Shown piece after piece: positions 1-6,030 of a stretch of DNA of 8,449 nt. The position numbers and the translations under genes are program-made. The DNA lies in contig PLYG01000560.1 in assembly GCA_003153335.1 (NCBI GenBank), positions 1 to 8,449 on the forward strand, in the 5' to 3' direction. The first letter of the stretch is position 1, and every line of letters starts with the position of its first letter. The notes under the pieces are model-generated. The model was not told the origin of the DNA. It saw only the letters and a program-made list of their open reading frames with translations, and searched no databases. The DNA is from Betaproteobacteria bacterium (lineage in GTDB: Bacteria > Pseudomonadota > Gammaproteobacteria > Burkholderiales > Casimicrobiaceae).

Positions 1-2
1 GC

Positions 3-614
3 ATCGAAGCCGATTGCAAGGCGCTGGCCGAGGCGGCGCTGGTGCGCTTCGGCCGCATCGACGTGCTGGTCAACAATGCGGGTGTTTCAGGCCATGCGCG
101 GTTCGAGGAAGTCACCGACTTCAAATGGTATGAGGACATGATGCGCGTGAATTTCATGGGCTCGCTCTGGTGCACCCGCTACGCGCTGCCTGCGATCAAG
201 GAATCGCGGGGCCTGATCGCAGGAGTTGCGAGCCTGGCCGGCAAGATCGGCGTGCCGGGACGCACCGCGTATTCACCTTCCAAATTCGCGCAAGCCGGTT
301 TTTTCGAGGCACTGCGCGCCGAACTCATGGGCACCGGCGTGGACGTGACCGTGGTGTTTCCGGGCGTGGTGGCGACCAACATCCGCGTTCACGGTTACGG
401 CCCGGACGGCAAGCCAGCAGGCAAATCGGGCCTGAAGGAAGAGGACGCCATGTCGACGGAAGAATGCGCGCGCCAGACGATTGCGGCGCTGCGCGCACGC
501 AAACGCGAGTTGGTGATGACAGCAAAGGGAAAACTCGGTCTGTGGCTCAAAATGATTGCACCGAAGATAGTCGACAGGATGGCGCAGACGGCGGTCAGGA
601 AAGACGGAGAGTGA
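3..614 (+). CDS. SDR family NAD(P)-dependent oxidoreductase, 5'-truncated by the window edge
   Basis: This is a short-chain dehydrogenase/reductase, a cytosolic NAD(P)H-dependent oxidoreductase with a Rossmann fold. The reading frame is open from base 3 and gives 203 visible residues ending at TGA 612-614. Numbered from the codon at base 3, the SDR landmarks are the NNAG motif (24-27), the tetrad Asn in RVNF (about 50), catalytic Ser in ASLAG (77), and Tyr90 and Lys94 in the YSPSK active-site motif, followed by the FPG motif after the next strand. The glycine-rich TGxxxGxG cofactor loop and first strand, roughly the first 60 residues, should lie upstream of the window, so a GTG at 42 is internal and not the true start. 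The C-terminal tail (RKRELVMTAKGKLGLWLKMIAPKIVDRM) is typical of the membrane-associated DHRS7-like subgroup. The substrate cannot be deduced. The family call is firm. Confidence 0.93.
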   Translation: MEADCKALAEAALVRFGRIDVLVNNAGVSGHARFEEVTDFKWYEDMMRVNFMGSLWCTRYALPAIKESRGLIAGVASLAGKIGVPGRTAYSPSKFAQAGFFEALRAELMGTGVDVTVVFPGVVATNIRVHGYGPDGKPAGKSGLKEEDAMSTEECARQTIAALRARKRELVMTAKGKLGLWLKMIAPKIVDRMAQTAVRKDGE

Positions 615-661
615 CCATTGTTTCGGGACAGATCAACCGCTTTCAAAGTCGGTGAATCAAA

Positions 662-725
662 GAATCAAAGGGGCCGTGGTCGATTAAATGTGAAAATTAA
701 TCGACCACGGCCCCTTAACGTACTC
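662..725. repeat. 64-bp palindromic repeat, copy 1
   Basis: This 64-bp sequence is identical, base for base, to the copy at 3413-3476 and lies in the same orientation. It contains a perfect 20-bp inverted repeat (arms 668-687 and 697-716) around a 9-nt loop, ATGTGAAAA. The core arm reads GGGGCCGTGGTCGATTAA. The flanks GAATCAAA on the left and AACGTACTC on the right are also shared. An extra GAATCAAA sits just before the repeat at 654-661. No U-run follows the stem, so it is not a textbook intrinsic terminator, although a 20-bp stem 47 nt after the SDR stop could still stop transcription or stabilise the mRNA end. Size, structure and intergenic position resemble REP/MITE-like elements moved by RAYT (Y1 tyrosine) transposases. 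That assignment is inference. Confidence 0.9.
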
Positions 726-791
726 AAATTGACGCAACTCATAGCGACGAGCAATTCCGCCCAATAGATTGCTCTAGCCCATGGCGGAAAC

Positions 792-820
792 TTGTACCGC
801 CAGCCTCACCGCGGTATAGT
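792..820 (+). promoter_or_regulatory. Candidate sigma70-type promoter for the XrtH-type membrane protein gene
   Basis: A -10 hexamer TATAGT (815-820, five of six consensus bases) is preceded at a 17-bp spacer by TTGTAC (792-797), a weak -35 that matches in the TTG. Transcription would begin near 827 and leave a leader of about 60 nt before the ATG at 891. This also argues against translation starting at 792, which would lie inside the -35 element. This is a visual match only. Confidence 0.4.
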
Positions 821-890
821 GCATAAGGTACGCATGCAATTCGCGGAAAGTGTTCCATTTCTTGTTGCTGTTATCTTAAAGGGGAACAAT

Positions 891-1487
891 ATGCAAAGCT
901 CATCCCGTCGAAACACCTTGCCTTTTCACGGCACTCTTGCGCTCTCACTCTTGCTTGCCGGCAACGAAGATCTGGCGCAGGCGGCGGTCCAAATTACGCT
1001 GGACTCCCCTGCCTTAGCAACGCCGATACCGCTGTGGGCCACAGGCTTGCTCGGCTTGATGCTGGCCCTGCTGGGTTATTGGGCCTTGCGCGCGCGGCTG
1101 CCCGCCAATCTGCATCGCTTGCGCGGTTGGCCTTTGCTGGCCATTCTGTCGATGGCATCGCTGGCCGCTGTCAGTTCGGGCGTGTGGGTCAGTCGCGCCT
1201 ATGCCGGCGCTGATACTTCTATTAGCCTCGTTGGGATCGTGACGGTTGACCCCGGTGTTGTGCTGGATCAGGACATTCCGGTGAACAACAGCACGGGGCA
1301 AGCGCACACGATCACTTCCGTCACAGTCAGTGGTTTTGTACCAAAAGACGCGGCAGTTCCTAAGGTAGCGTTACTCTCTGACTTCATCTTGGTCCCACCG
1401 ACGACGCACTCCCCGCAATGCGTGGCCGGGCTCCCTATCGCTGCGAGCGGGATAGTATGTTACGTAAGGGTGGCGCTTACTGCGTGA
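891..1487 (+). CDS. Midcut-by-XrtH-like membrane protein with mid-protein IPTL-type sorting signal
   Basis: The product is 198 residues. The start at ATG 891 is chosen because AAAGGGG (878-884) sits 6 nt upstream; the frame is open back to 792 but has no ribosome site there. Residues about 13-24 are a hydrophobic signal segment with a possible cleavage near AQA-A (29-32). Next come a PIPLW motif (45-49), a membrane helix (about 47-66) and a basic stretch RARLPANLHRLR. This matches the IPTLxxWG-CTERM tripartite signal recognised by exosortase H, but it lies in the middle of the protein rather than at the C-terminus. A second helix (about 79-98) follows, then a soluble tail of about 95 residues with two cysteines (177, 190). 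This layout fits the family named 'midcut-by-XrtH protein', which co-occurs with XrtH systems. The presumed role is cleavage by XrtH at the inner membrane; the final function is unknown. No exosortase gene is in the window. Confidence 0.72.
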   Translation: MQSSSRRNTLPFHGTLALSLLLAGNEDLAQAAVQITLDSPALATPIPLWATGLLGLMLALLGYWALRARLPANLHRLRGWPLLAILSMASLAAVSSGVWVSRAYAGADTSISLVGIVTVDPGVVLDQDIPVNNSTGQAHTITSVTVSGFVPKDAAVPKVALLSDFILVPPTTHSPQCVAGLPIAASGIVCYVRVALTA

Positions 1488-1525
1488 GTTGCTGGTTTGG
1501 TACTCGTTCCCGGCGGCCAATGCTG

Positions 1526-1549
1526 GGTCAGAATCAATGTGGACTGACC
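1526..1549. terminator. Weak inverted repeat between convergent genes, possible terminator
   Basis: GGTCAG (1526-1531) and CTGACC (1544-1549) form a 6-bp inverted repeat with a 12-nt loop in the 62-bp gap between the two convergent stop codons. It directly abuts the TAA of the minus-strand gene. No T-tract follows on either strand, so a terminator role is only suggested by position. Confidence 0.2.
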
Positions 1550-3127
1550 TTATCGCCCCACCGAAAACAAGCTGGCGTTGTTGATGGCGTACACCCTCCC
1601 ATCCGGCCCGATGGCGGTGGGGGTGTAGGATGATCCCCCCAACCCACCGTCCAATGGAAGACGCTCCGAGAACGTGTTGGTGGAAAGATCCCAGCGATAG
1701 AGAAAGCCGTCCTCACTGTTCATCAGCACCGACCGGGTTAAGGGGTCCACCGCGGCGCTGTTGATGCACCATTCCGCCACACCCCCTGGGTAGTCCGGAT
1801 CCGCCGTGACTCCCAGAATAGTAAGAATCTCCTGCATCACGGGGATGCCCGAAATCATATCCGCTTGACCTTGGTTTGGATCCAGCAGGGCCATGCGATG
1901 CTTTCCATCGCCGGTTCCGGCTCCGCCGTAGTTGTTGTACTTCGTCACCAGGAGGTAGGTGGAGGAACCCGTATAGGAGGGCAGCATCGAGGCCGGCAGG
2001 ATCGAGGCCGTGGTATCCCATCCGAAGGACCCCGGCGTCTTTGTCTGGCTCAGCGTGGCGTCGAAATGCAGCAAGTAGCCGCGCAGATTGTGCGCGGGCC
2101 GATTGGATTCGAGGACACCGAAGAAGACATCTCCATCGGGACCCACGGAGGGCGAGGAGGTGCCGTTATCGTTAAGGGTGGCGGCCACGCCCGTCTTGGG
2201 GTCGTTCAGGGCGATCTTGGACTTGAGTGCCAATGTGGTGCTGTCCAGGGCCAGCAGGTAGCCGGTTTGCCGTGCCACCGCCTCCCCGAGGGAATTATTG
2301 ACCGCCACGTAGAGGGTCTGAAGATCGGGAGACAGGGCCGGAGCGGAGTTCATCACAACTTTGGAGACGCTCATATCCCCCGACGCAGCCGCCGCGCCAA
2401 TCCAGGTGCCAGTCCCATCCGGGGCGATCCGGGCGATGCCGCCGGCGAGGCCTGCGGGGTTCGTTCCCGTGGCGATGAAGCCAAAAAACACGTTGCCTTG
2501 GGTATCTGTCGTGAGCGGCGTATTGATGAAAATACTGGAGTCATAGATGGCCGGCGAGGCTGCGTAGGCACTCGACCCGTAGAACACGGCCGTCTGGGTC
2601 GCTCCCGTCGCCGAATCCACATCATCCCGGTAGATCAGTTTGCCGCCCGCCCCGGGGGCATAGACCCGATTCCCTAGGGTGAGGGCGAGGTTATAACTGG
2701 GCGTCCAGTTATGGGCTGGAAGGATGTAATCGCTGGTCGCCGACCACACCAGGGCACCGCTGTACCCCGATCGGGCTTCGAACTTGAAACCGTCCGTAAC
2801 CCCCGTCTTCACCGGCACCACGAGGGTGTTCTGGGACGTGATCACCGGAGAACCGTAATGTATGAACAGGGCCACCCCGGCCTCGGACCGAGGAGCCAGA
2901 TCCACCGGAGTCGACCATTGAATGCGGACGAGGGGCTGTGTCGCGATCCCCCCTAGTGCAGAATGTTGGGCATCGCGGCCAAAACCCCACCAGGCGAGGC
3001 CATTCGGTGGAGGTACGACGCCGCCGCTGTTGCCGCCCCCGCAACCCACAAGTCCTCCCACCAGAGCGATCACGAGGGGCACCACGATCCCCGCCAGGGA
3101 TAGCGCACGCTTTCGCTTCATGTGCAT
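1550..3127 (-). CDS. Predicted outer-membrane lipoprotein with PQQ-like beta-propeller
   Basis: The product is 525 residues. The N-terminus MHMKRKRALSLAG is positively charged, followed by a hydrophobic segment and a lipobox, L-V-G-C, with Cys29 as the lipidated residue. Gly at +2 favours outer-membrane sorting. A Gly/Pro-rich linker leads to WWGFGRDAQHSALGG, the typical opening of quinoprotein-like (PQQ-like) beta-propellers. Blade-type repeats follow, such as TDTQGNVFFGF, SVGPDGDVFFGVL and AIGPDGRVYAIN. Such domains act as binding or scaffold surfaces; nothing here shows an active dehydrogenase or a bound cofactor. The start at 3127 is supported by GAGG 7 nt upstream; a second ATG two codons later (3121) is possible. 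It is convergent with the XrtH-type gene, 62 bp away, and both lie between the 64-bp repeats. The lipoprotein call is strong and the propeller call good; the ligand is unknown. Confidence 0.83.
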   Translation of the reverse strand: MHMKRKRALSLAGIVVPLVIALVGGLVGCGGGNSGGVVPPPNGLAWWGFGRDAQHSALGGIATQPLVRIQWSTPVDLAPRSEAGVALFIHYGSPVITSQNTLVVPVKTGVTDGFKFEARSGYSGALVWSATSDYILPAHNWTPSYNLALTLGNRVYAPGAGGKLIYRDDVDSATGATQTAVFYGSSAYAASPAIYDSSIFINTPLTTDTQGNVFFGFIATGTNPAGLAGGIARIAPDGTGTWIGAAAASGDMSVSKVVMNSAPALSPDLQTLYVAVNNSLGEAVARQTGYLLALDSTTLALKSKIALNDPKTGVAATLNDNGTSSPSVGPDGDVFFGVLESNRPAHNLRGYLLHFDATLSQTKTPGSFGWDTTASILPASMLPSYTGSSTYLLVTKYNNYGGAGTGDGKHRMALLDPNQGQADMISGIPVMQEILTILGVTADPDYPGGVAEWCINSAAVDPLTRSVLMNSEDGFLYRWDLSTNTFSERLPLDGGLGGSSYTPTAIGPDGRVYAINNASLFSVGR

Positions 3128-3412
3128 TAGACAACCTCAAAGGAAATCATTAAAAAATTAGAGGGGCCGCCGAATATCTTCTCCGCGCATTGCGTCGATT
3201 AGACAGGCGCCCCCCGGTTGAGTGCTTAGAACTTCACAACATTATTCCGCATCGTAGCGCGACATGCGCGCCACGTCCACGCGGTACGCGCGATGGAATC
3301 CGCCCGAGAACATGCGCGCGGCGCACGCTATGCCTTCAAATGAGCTTAAGGTAGCGCCCTTGGGTGCTAACCGACCGCAGCGGTGGCAGTTGAAATTCGA
3401 CCTTGAGGCTGC
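3128..3412. other. Intergenic stretch upstream of the lipoprotein gene, with a possible gene remnant on the minus strand
   Basis: No complete gene is visible. The part nearest the lipoprotein start (3140-3175) is AT-rich and probably holds its promoter, but I could not pick convincing -35/-10 boxes. On the minus strand a frame stays open for 57 codons from 3415 to a TAA at 3242-3244. It reads FNCHRCGRLAPKG in its first half and ends VARMSRYDAE. It has no start codon with a ribosome site and is blocked upstream by a TGA (3416-3418) inside the 64-bp repeat. It could be the 3' end of a gene cut off by the repeat, or chance openness in GC-rich DNA. I do not recognise the peptide. Confidence 0.3.
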
Positions 3413-3476
3413 GAATCAAAGGGGCCGTGGTCGATTAAATGTGAAAATTAATCGACCACGGCCCCTTAACGTACTC
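3413..3476. repeat. 64-bp palindromic repeat, copy 2
   Basis: This is the exact second copy of the element at 662-725, in direct orientation, 2751 bp downstream. The 20-bp stem arms are 3419-3438 and 3448-3467, with the same 9-nt loop. The last shared base, 3476, lies directly beside the stop codon of the OsmC-family gene (TGA, complement of 3477-3479). The hairpin would therefore form immediately at the 3' end of that mRNA and could act as a transcription barrier or RNA stabiliser. The flanking sequences of the two copies are unrelated beyond the 64 bp, as expected for an inserted or transposed unit. Confidence 0.9.
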
Positions 3477-3989
3477 TCAAGCGATGGCGGACTTGCGGGT
3501 AACCGCCAGCGTTGGTGGATGTGCGAGCGTTTGGTACACAACACAGTACCTTTCGGTCAGGCGCAGGAGGGTGGCAAGCTGCTCTTCCGAAGCATCGGTG
3601 TCGAGCGTGAACTGCAGCCGGATATTCTGAAAGCCGACGGGTACCTCCTTTGACAGGCCCAGAGTTCCACGGAAGTCGAGATCACCTTCCGCCTGAAGCG
3701 AGGCATCTCGCAACTCAATGCCAAGTGCCGTTGCAACGGCGTTCAGCGTCACCCCAGCGCAGGCCACCAAAGCCTCGAGCAACATATCGCCTGAGCAGGC
3801 GCTGTGCCCGCTTCCTCCGGTGGCGGGGTGCAAGCCGGCAACAACCAGGGCCTTTCCCGTCTCGATCTTGCAGCTGACACCTTCACCCAGACGCCCTTGG
3901 GCGCGAAGTGTGATGAGGGCCGCTTCAGGGGCCTCGCGGTAGCGCTCTTTCAGGGGAGCCTGGACAGACCGCAATTCTTCCGCATTCAT
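3477..3989 (-). CDS. OsmC-family protein (putative thiol peroxidase-like)
   Basis: The product is 170 residues from the ATG at 3989. This start is chosen over the ATG at 4025 because AGGAGAG lies 6 nt before it. OsmC/Ohr proteins are small cytosolic dimers, many of which reduce organic hydroperoxides with a pair of conserved cysteines. Here the expected cysteines lie in the helix motif GDMLLEALVACAGVTL and in ERYCVVYQTL, where the family often has ERYCPV. The order of elements matches the YhfA/COG1765-type branch better than Ohr proper: an N-terminal strand region, a Gly-rich HPATGGSGHSACSGD loop, the cysteine helix, a strand region, and the second cysteine helix. It lies 23 nt downstream of the chimeric ORF on the same strand and is probably co-transcribed. 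The peroxidase substrate is unknown. The family call is secure; the enzymatic role is inferred from the two cysteines. Confidence 0.88.
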   Translation of the reverse strand: MNAEELRSVQAPLKERYREAPEAALITLRAQGRLGEGVSCKIETGKALVVAGLHPATGGSGHSACSGDMLLEALVACAGVTLNAVATALGIELRDASLQAEGDLDFRGTLGLSKEVPVGFQNIRLQFTLDTDASEEQLATLLRLTERYCVVYQTLAHPPTLAVTRKSAIA

Positions 3990-4012
3990 GACGAACTCTC
4001 CTCGTGATTGAG

Positions 4013-4747
4013 CTATGACGCCCAACGTCCGGCTTCAGGCGCTCGCCGCTTGCGGCGCATGTTCCAGTCTGGACACGCCCGGCACAGCGGACGCCGTTGG
4101 CGCCCAAGCGCCTCACCGTCGATCCCGATCTCCAGACAGAGTTTCTGCCCCTGCGGGGTAAGTTCCAACCCCTCGCCTTCGGATCGCAAGAAACGCCGTT
4201 GTTCAAGGCTGTCAAAGATGAGCACACCCAGTTCACTCGCAAGATGGTCGTAGCACGCGCGCGTCTGCTGCTCGCTCCATGCGGTAAAGCCGCGAATGTC
4301 CATGAACAGTACCGCGCGCCCGACACGTTGCAGCAAAAGGGTGCGCTCGTCGGCGATCGCGCGGTCAAGAATCCCACTACCGAGCGACCACTCCGAATAC
4401 TGGCGCAGGCGCGCCGTCAGCGAACGCACCGTGGCCATTGAGCGGCGCAGATTGATGTCGGCGAAGCCCAGCAGTACCCCAAGCAAAAGCAGCACCACGG
4501 CGAGGAAGTCATGCGCGCGGTCGGCGAAGAAGACCTCGAGCGACAGTGCGGTGTTCTTTGTGCGTGCCTCAAACAGCGCATACATCACCAGCGGGATCGC
4601 CGAGCGCAGCACGTTCTCAGCCAACACCAGGGCGCCTGCAACACCCAGGCGCTTCGCCTGCGCCGATTGCAGCAAGGCAAAGCCAAAGAGAGTGGTTACT
4701 CTGATTCCGAATGTTGTTGTAGAATTATTTTGGCGAACGAACTTCAT
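4013..4747 (-). CDS. Chimeric ORF: truncated membrane class III cyclase joined to the C-terminal part of an ArsR-type regulator
   Basis: The product is 244 residues with two unrelated halves. Residues 1-160 carry three likely membrane segments (about 13-29, 37-60, 81-97), a linker, and then VLFMDIRGFTAWSEQ (146-160), the opening of a class III adenylate/guanylate cyclase domain with its first metal-binding Asp150. The rest of the catalytic domain is missing: the second Asp, the substrate-specifying Lys/Asp and the Asn/Arg pair. From about residue 162 the protein reads TRACYDHLASELGV, then LTPQGQKLCLEIGID and RRPLCRACPDW. These match the C-terminal half of a group of ArsR-like winged-helix regulators, whose DNA-binding HTH should precede this point and is absent. 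The junction falls in an alternating CG run at 4256-4263. After DW the family tail is also lost (NMRRKRRAPEAGRWAS). It is probably neither a cyclase nor a DNA-binding repressor. The ATG at 4747 has no clear ribosome site. Confidence 0.75.
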   Translation of the reverse strand: MKFVRQNNSTTTFGIRVTTLFGFALLQSAQAKRLGVAGALVLAENVLRSAIPLVMYALFEARTKNTALSLEVFFADRAHDFLAVVLLLLGVLLGFADINLRRSMATVRSLTARLRQYSEWSLGSGILDRAIADERTLLLQRVGRAVLFMDIRGFTAWSEQQTRACYDHLASELGVLIFDSLEQRRFLRSEGEGLELTPQGQKLCLEIGIDGEALGRQRRPLCRACPDWNMRRKRRAPEAGRWAS

Positions 4748-4752
4748 CGGTT

Positions 4753-4836
4753 CTGGTGCAAAGTTGATTCGAATCTGCTATTCAATCAACCCTTTCGAGC
4801 ACGAGCCGGCGTAGGGCCGTGAAGTTGTTGCACCAG
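4753..4836. promoter_or_regulatory. Divergent intergenic region with a bulged palindrome and a long-spaced inverted repeat
   Basis: Between the two divergent start codons (4747 minus, 4910 plus), GTTGATT-C-GAAT (4763-4774) pairs with ATTCAATCAAC (4780-4790). This gives 11 base pairs with one bulged C and a 5-nt loop, 16 nt upstream of the chimeric ORF's ATG. Part of it also forms a perfect palindrome, GATTCGAATC (4766-4775). A separate exact 9-bp inverted pair, CTGGTGCAA (4753-4761) and TTGCACCAG (4828-4836), flanks it. These could be operator sites for one or both transcription units. No regulator binding site is recognised. Confidence 0.3.
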
Positions 4837-4909
4837 CCCCCGGGATCTCCCCTGCCGCACGGCGACTGGACACCGCGCTGCCGGTCTTTTTTTCTTTGCT
4901 GAAAATGCC

Positions 4910-5968
4910 ATGGCCAACCTCGAACTTGATAATCTAACCAAACGCTACCCCGGTGTCCTTTCCGTCGATGCGATCAATTTATCGGTCGAACACGGCGAGT
5001 TCGTCTGCCTCCTGGGGCCCTCGGGGTGCGGCAAGACCACGACATTGCGCATGATCGCCGGCTTCCTGGAGCCCGATGCCGGCGAAATCCGGGTGGGCGG
5101 AAAGGTGGTGTCATCGACGCGCGCAGTCGTTCCTCCGGAACGGCGCAACATGAGCATGATATTTCAGAGCTACGCCATATGGCCGCACATGACCGTCCGT
5201 CAAAATGTCGGCTACGGTTTGAAGATGAAGCAAATGCCGGCATCCGAAAGGCAAAGCCGCACCGATGCTCTGCTCAAGGCGACCAAGTTGAGCGTGCAAG
5301 CGGAGCGCTATCCATCCGAATTGTCGGGCGGTCAACAACAGCGCGTCGCGCTCGCCCGGGCCCTCGCACCCAAGCCGGACATCCTGCTGCTCGATGAACC
5401 CCTGTCCAACCTCGATGCCAGCCTGCGCGGCGACATGCGCTTTGAAATCCGCCGGCTGCACGATGAATTTCACTACACGTCGATTTACGTTACTCACGAT
5501 CAGGTCGAAGCGATGGCCATGGCCGACCGCATCGTCATCATGAACGCGGGGCGCATTGAGCAAATCGGCACGCCGGAGGAGGTGTACGAACGCCCCCGGT
5601 CGGAGTTCGTGGCCCGGTTCATCGGCGGCAGCAATGTCCTCAAAGTCAAACATCTCGGCGGGAACAAGGTGGACATAGACGGGCACCCGCTGGAAATCGG
5701 CCAGGGTGATTTTGCCGGACCGGGCAAAGAGATGAGCTTTTGCGTCAAAACCCATGATCTCGAACTATTGCCCGGACAGGATCGCCGCGCCGGTAATTCG
5801 CTGCCGGGCATCGTCCGGAGCCAGGCCTATCTCGGCAGCCATCGCGACTACATCGTCGACGTCGGACAGGAACTTTTGATTGCCGCGCCCGCCGCGCTTA
5901 ACCTGCCCACAGGCTCGAAGGTGGCGGTGCGATTCAATGCCGACCGGTGCCGCGGCCTGGCGCATTAG
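4910..5968 (+). CDS. ABC transporter ATP-binding protein (Fe3+/polyamine/AfuC-FbpC-PotA type)
   Basis: The product is 352 residues, the usual length for the importer ATPase that powers uptake through a cognate permease at the inner membrane. All nucleotide-binding motifs are intact: Walker A GPSGCGKTT (36-44), Q-loop Gln86 in FQSYAIWPH, signature LSGGQQQR (138-145), Walker B ILLLDE (158-163), D-loop SNLDA (166-170) and the switch His196 in VTHD. Residues about 240-350 form the C-terminal TOBE-type regulatory region typical of MalK/PotA/FbpC-like subunits. It is the first gene of the operon, followed 62 nt later by the binding protein. The ATG at 4910 gives the expected MANLELDNLTKRYPG start but has no evident Shine-Dalgarno sequence; the leader contains a T7 run (4887-4893). 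The specific substrate cannot be read from this subunit. Confidence 0.93.
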   Translation: MANLELDNLTKRYPGVLSVDAINLSVEHGEFVCLLGPSGCGKTTTLRMIAGFLEPDAGEIRVGGKVVSSTRAVVPPERRNMSMIFQSYAIWPHMTVRQNVGYGLKMKQMPASERQSRTDALLKATKLSVQAERYPSELSGGQQQRVALARALAPKPDILLLDEPLSNLDASLRGDMRFEIRRLHDEFHYTSIYVTHDQVEAMAMADRIVIMNAGRIEQIGTPEEVYERPRSEFVARFIGGSNVLKVKHLGGNKVDIDGHPLEIGQGDFAGPGKEMSFCVKTHDLELLPGQDRRAGNSLPGIVRSQAYLGSHRDYIVDVGQELLIAAPAALNLPTGSKVAVRFNADRCRGLAH

Positions 5969-6030
5969 AAGCAGACATGCACATTCGATAGCGTTCACGC
6001 ATCGGTTAACGATAACAAAGGAGGATCACC

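Noticed and set aside
662..725. Integron attC site
   Set aside because: The palindrome is perfect and lacks the RYYYAAC/GTTRRRY core sites. The two genes between the copies are convergent, and no integrase is present.
792..890. Upstream extension of the XrtH-type protein to residue 1 at 792
   Set aside because: It has no ribosome site, the added 33 residues precede the signal peptide and break its N-terminal placement, and the candidate promoter overlaps the region.
1865..2677. Long plus-strand open frame of 270 codons opposite the lipoprotein gene
   Set aside because: It is antisense to a gene with clear lipobox and propeller features, and its composition (Arg/Gly-rich, no domain) is typical of a shadow frame in GC-rich DNA.
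3990..4025. Longer OsmC-family start at 4025
   Set aside because: The ATG at 3989 has a good AGGAGAG at 6 nt. The longer form would overlap the upstream ORF and adds residues encoded by the ribosome site itself.
4887..4893. T7 run as the tail of an intrinsic terminator before the ABC operon
   Set aside because: Only a 4-bp stem (ACCG/CGGT) can be drawn upstream, and no plus-strand gene ends there.
5111..5755. Minus-strand open frame of 214 codons within the ATPase gene
   Set aside because: The plus strand carries all ABC ATPase motifs; the antisense frame shows no domain and has no ribosome site.
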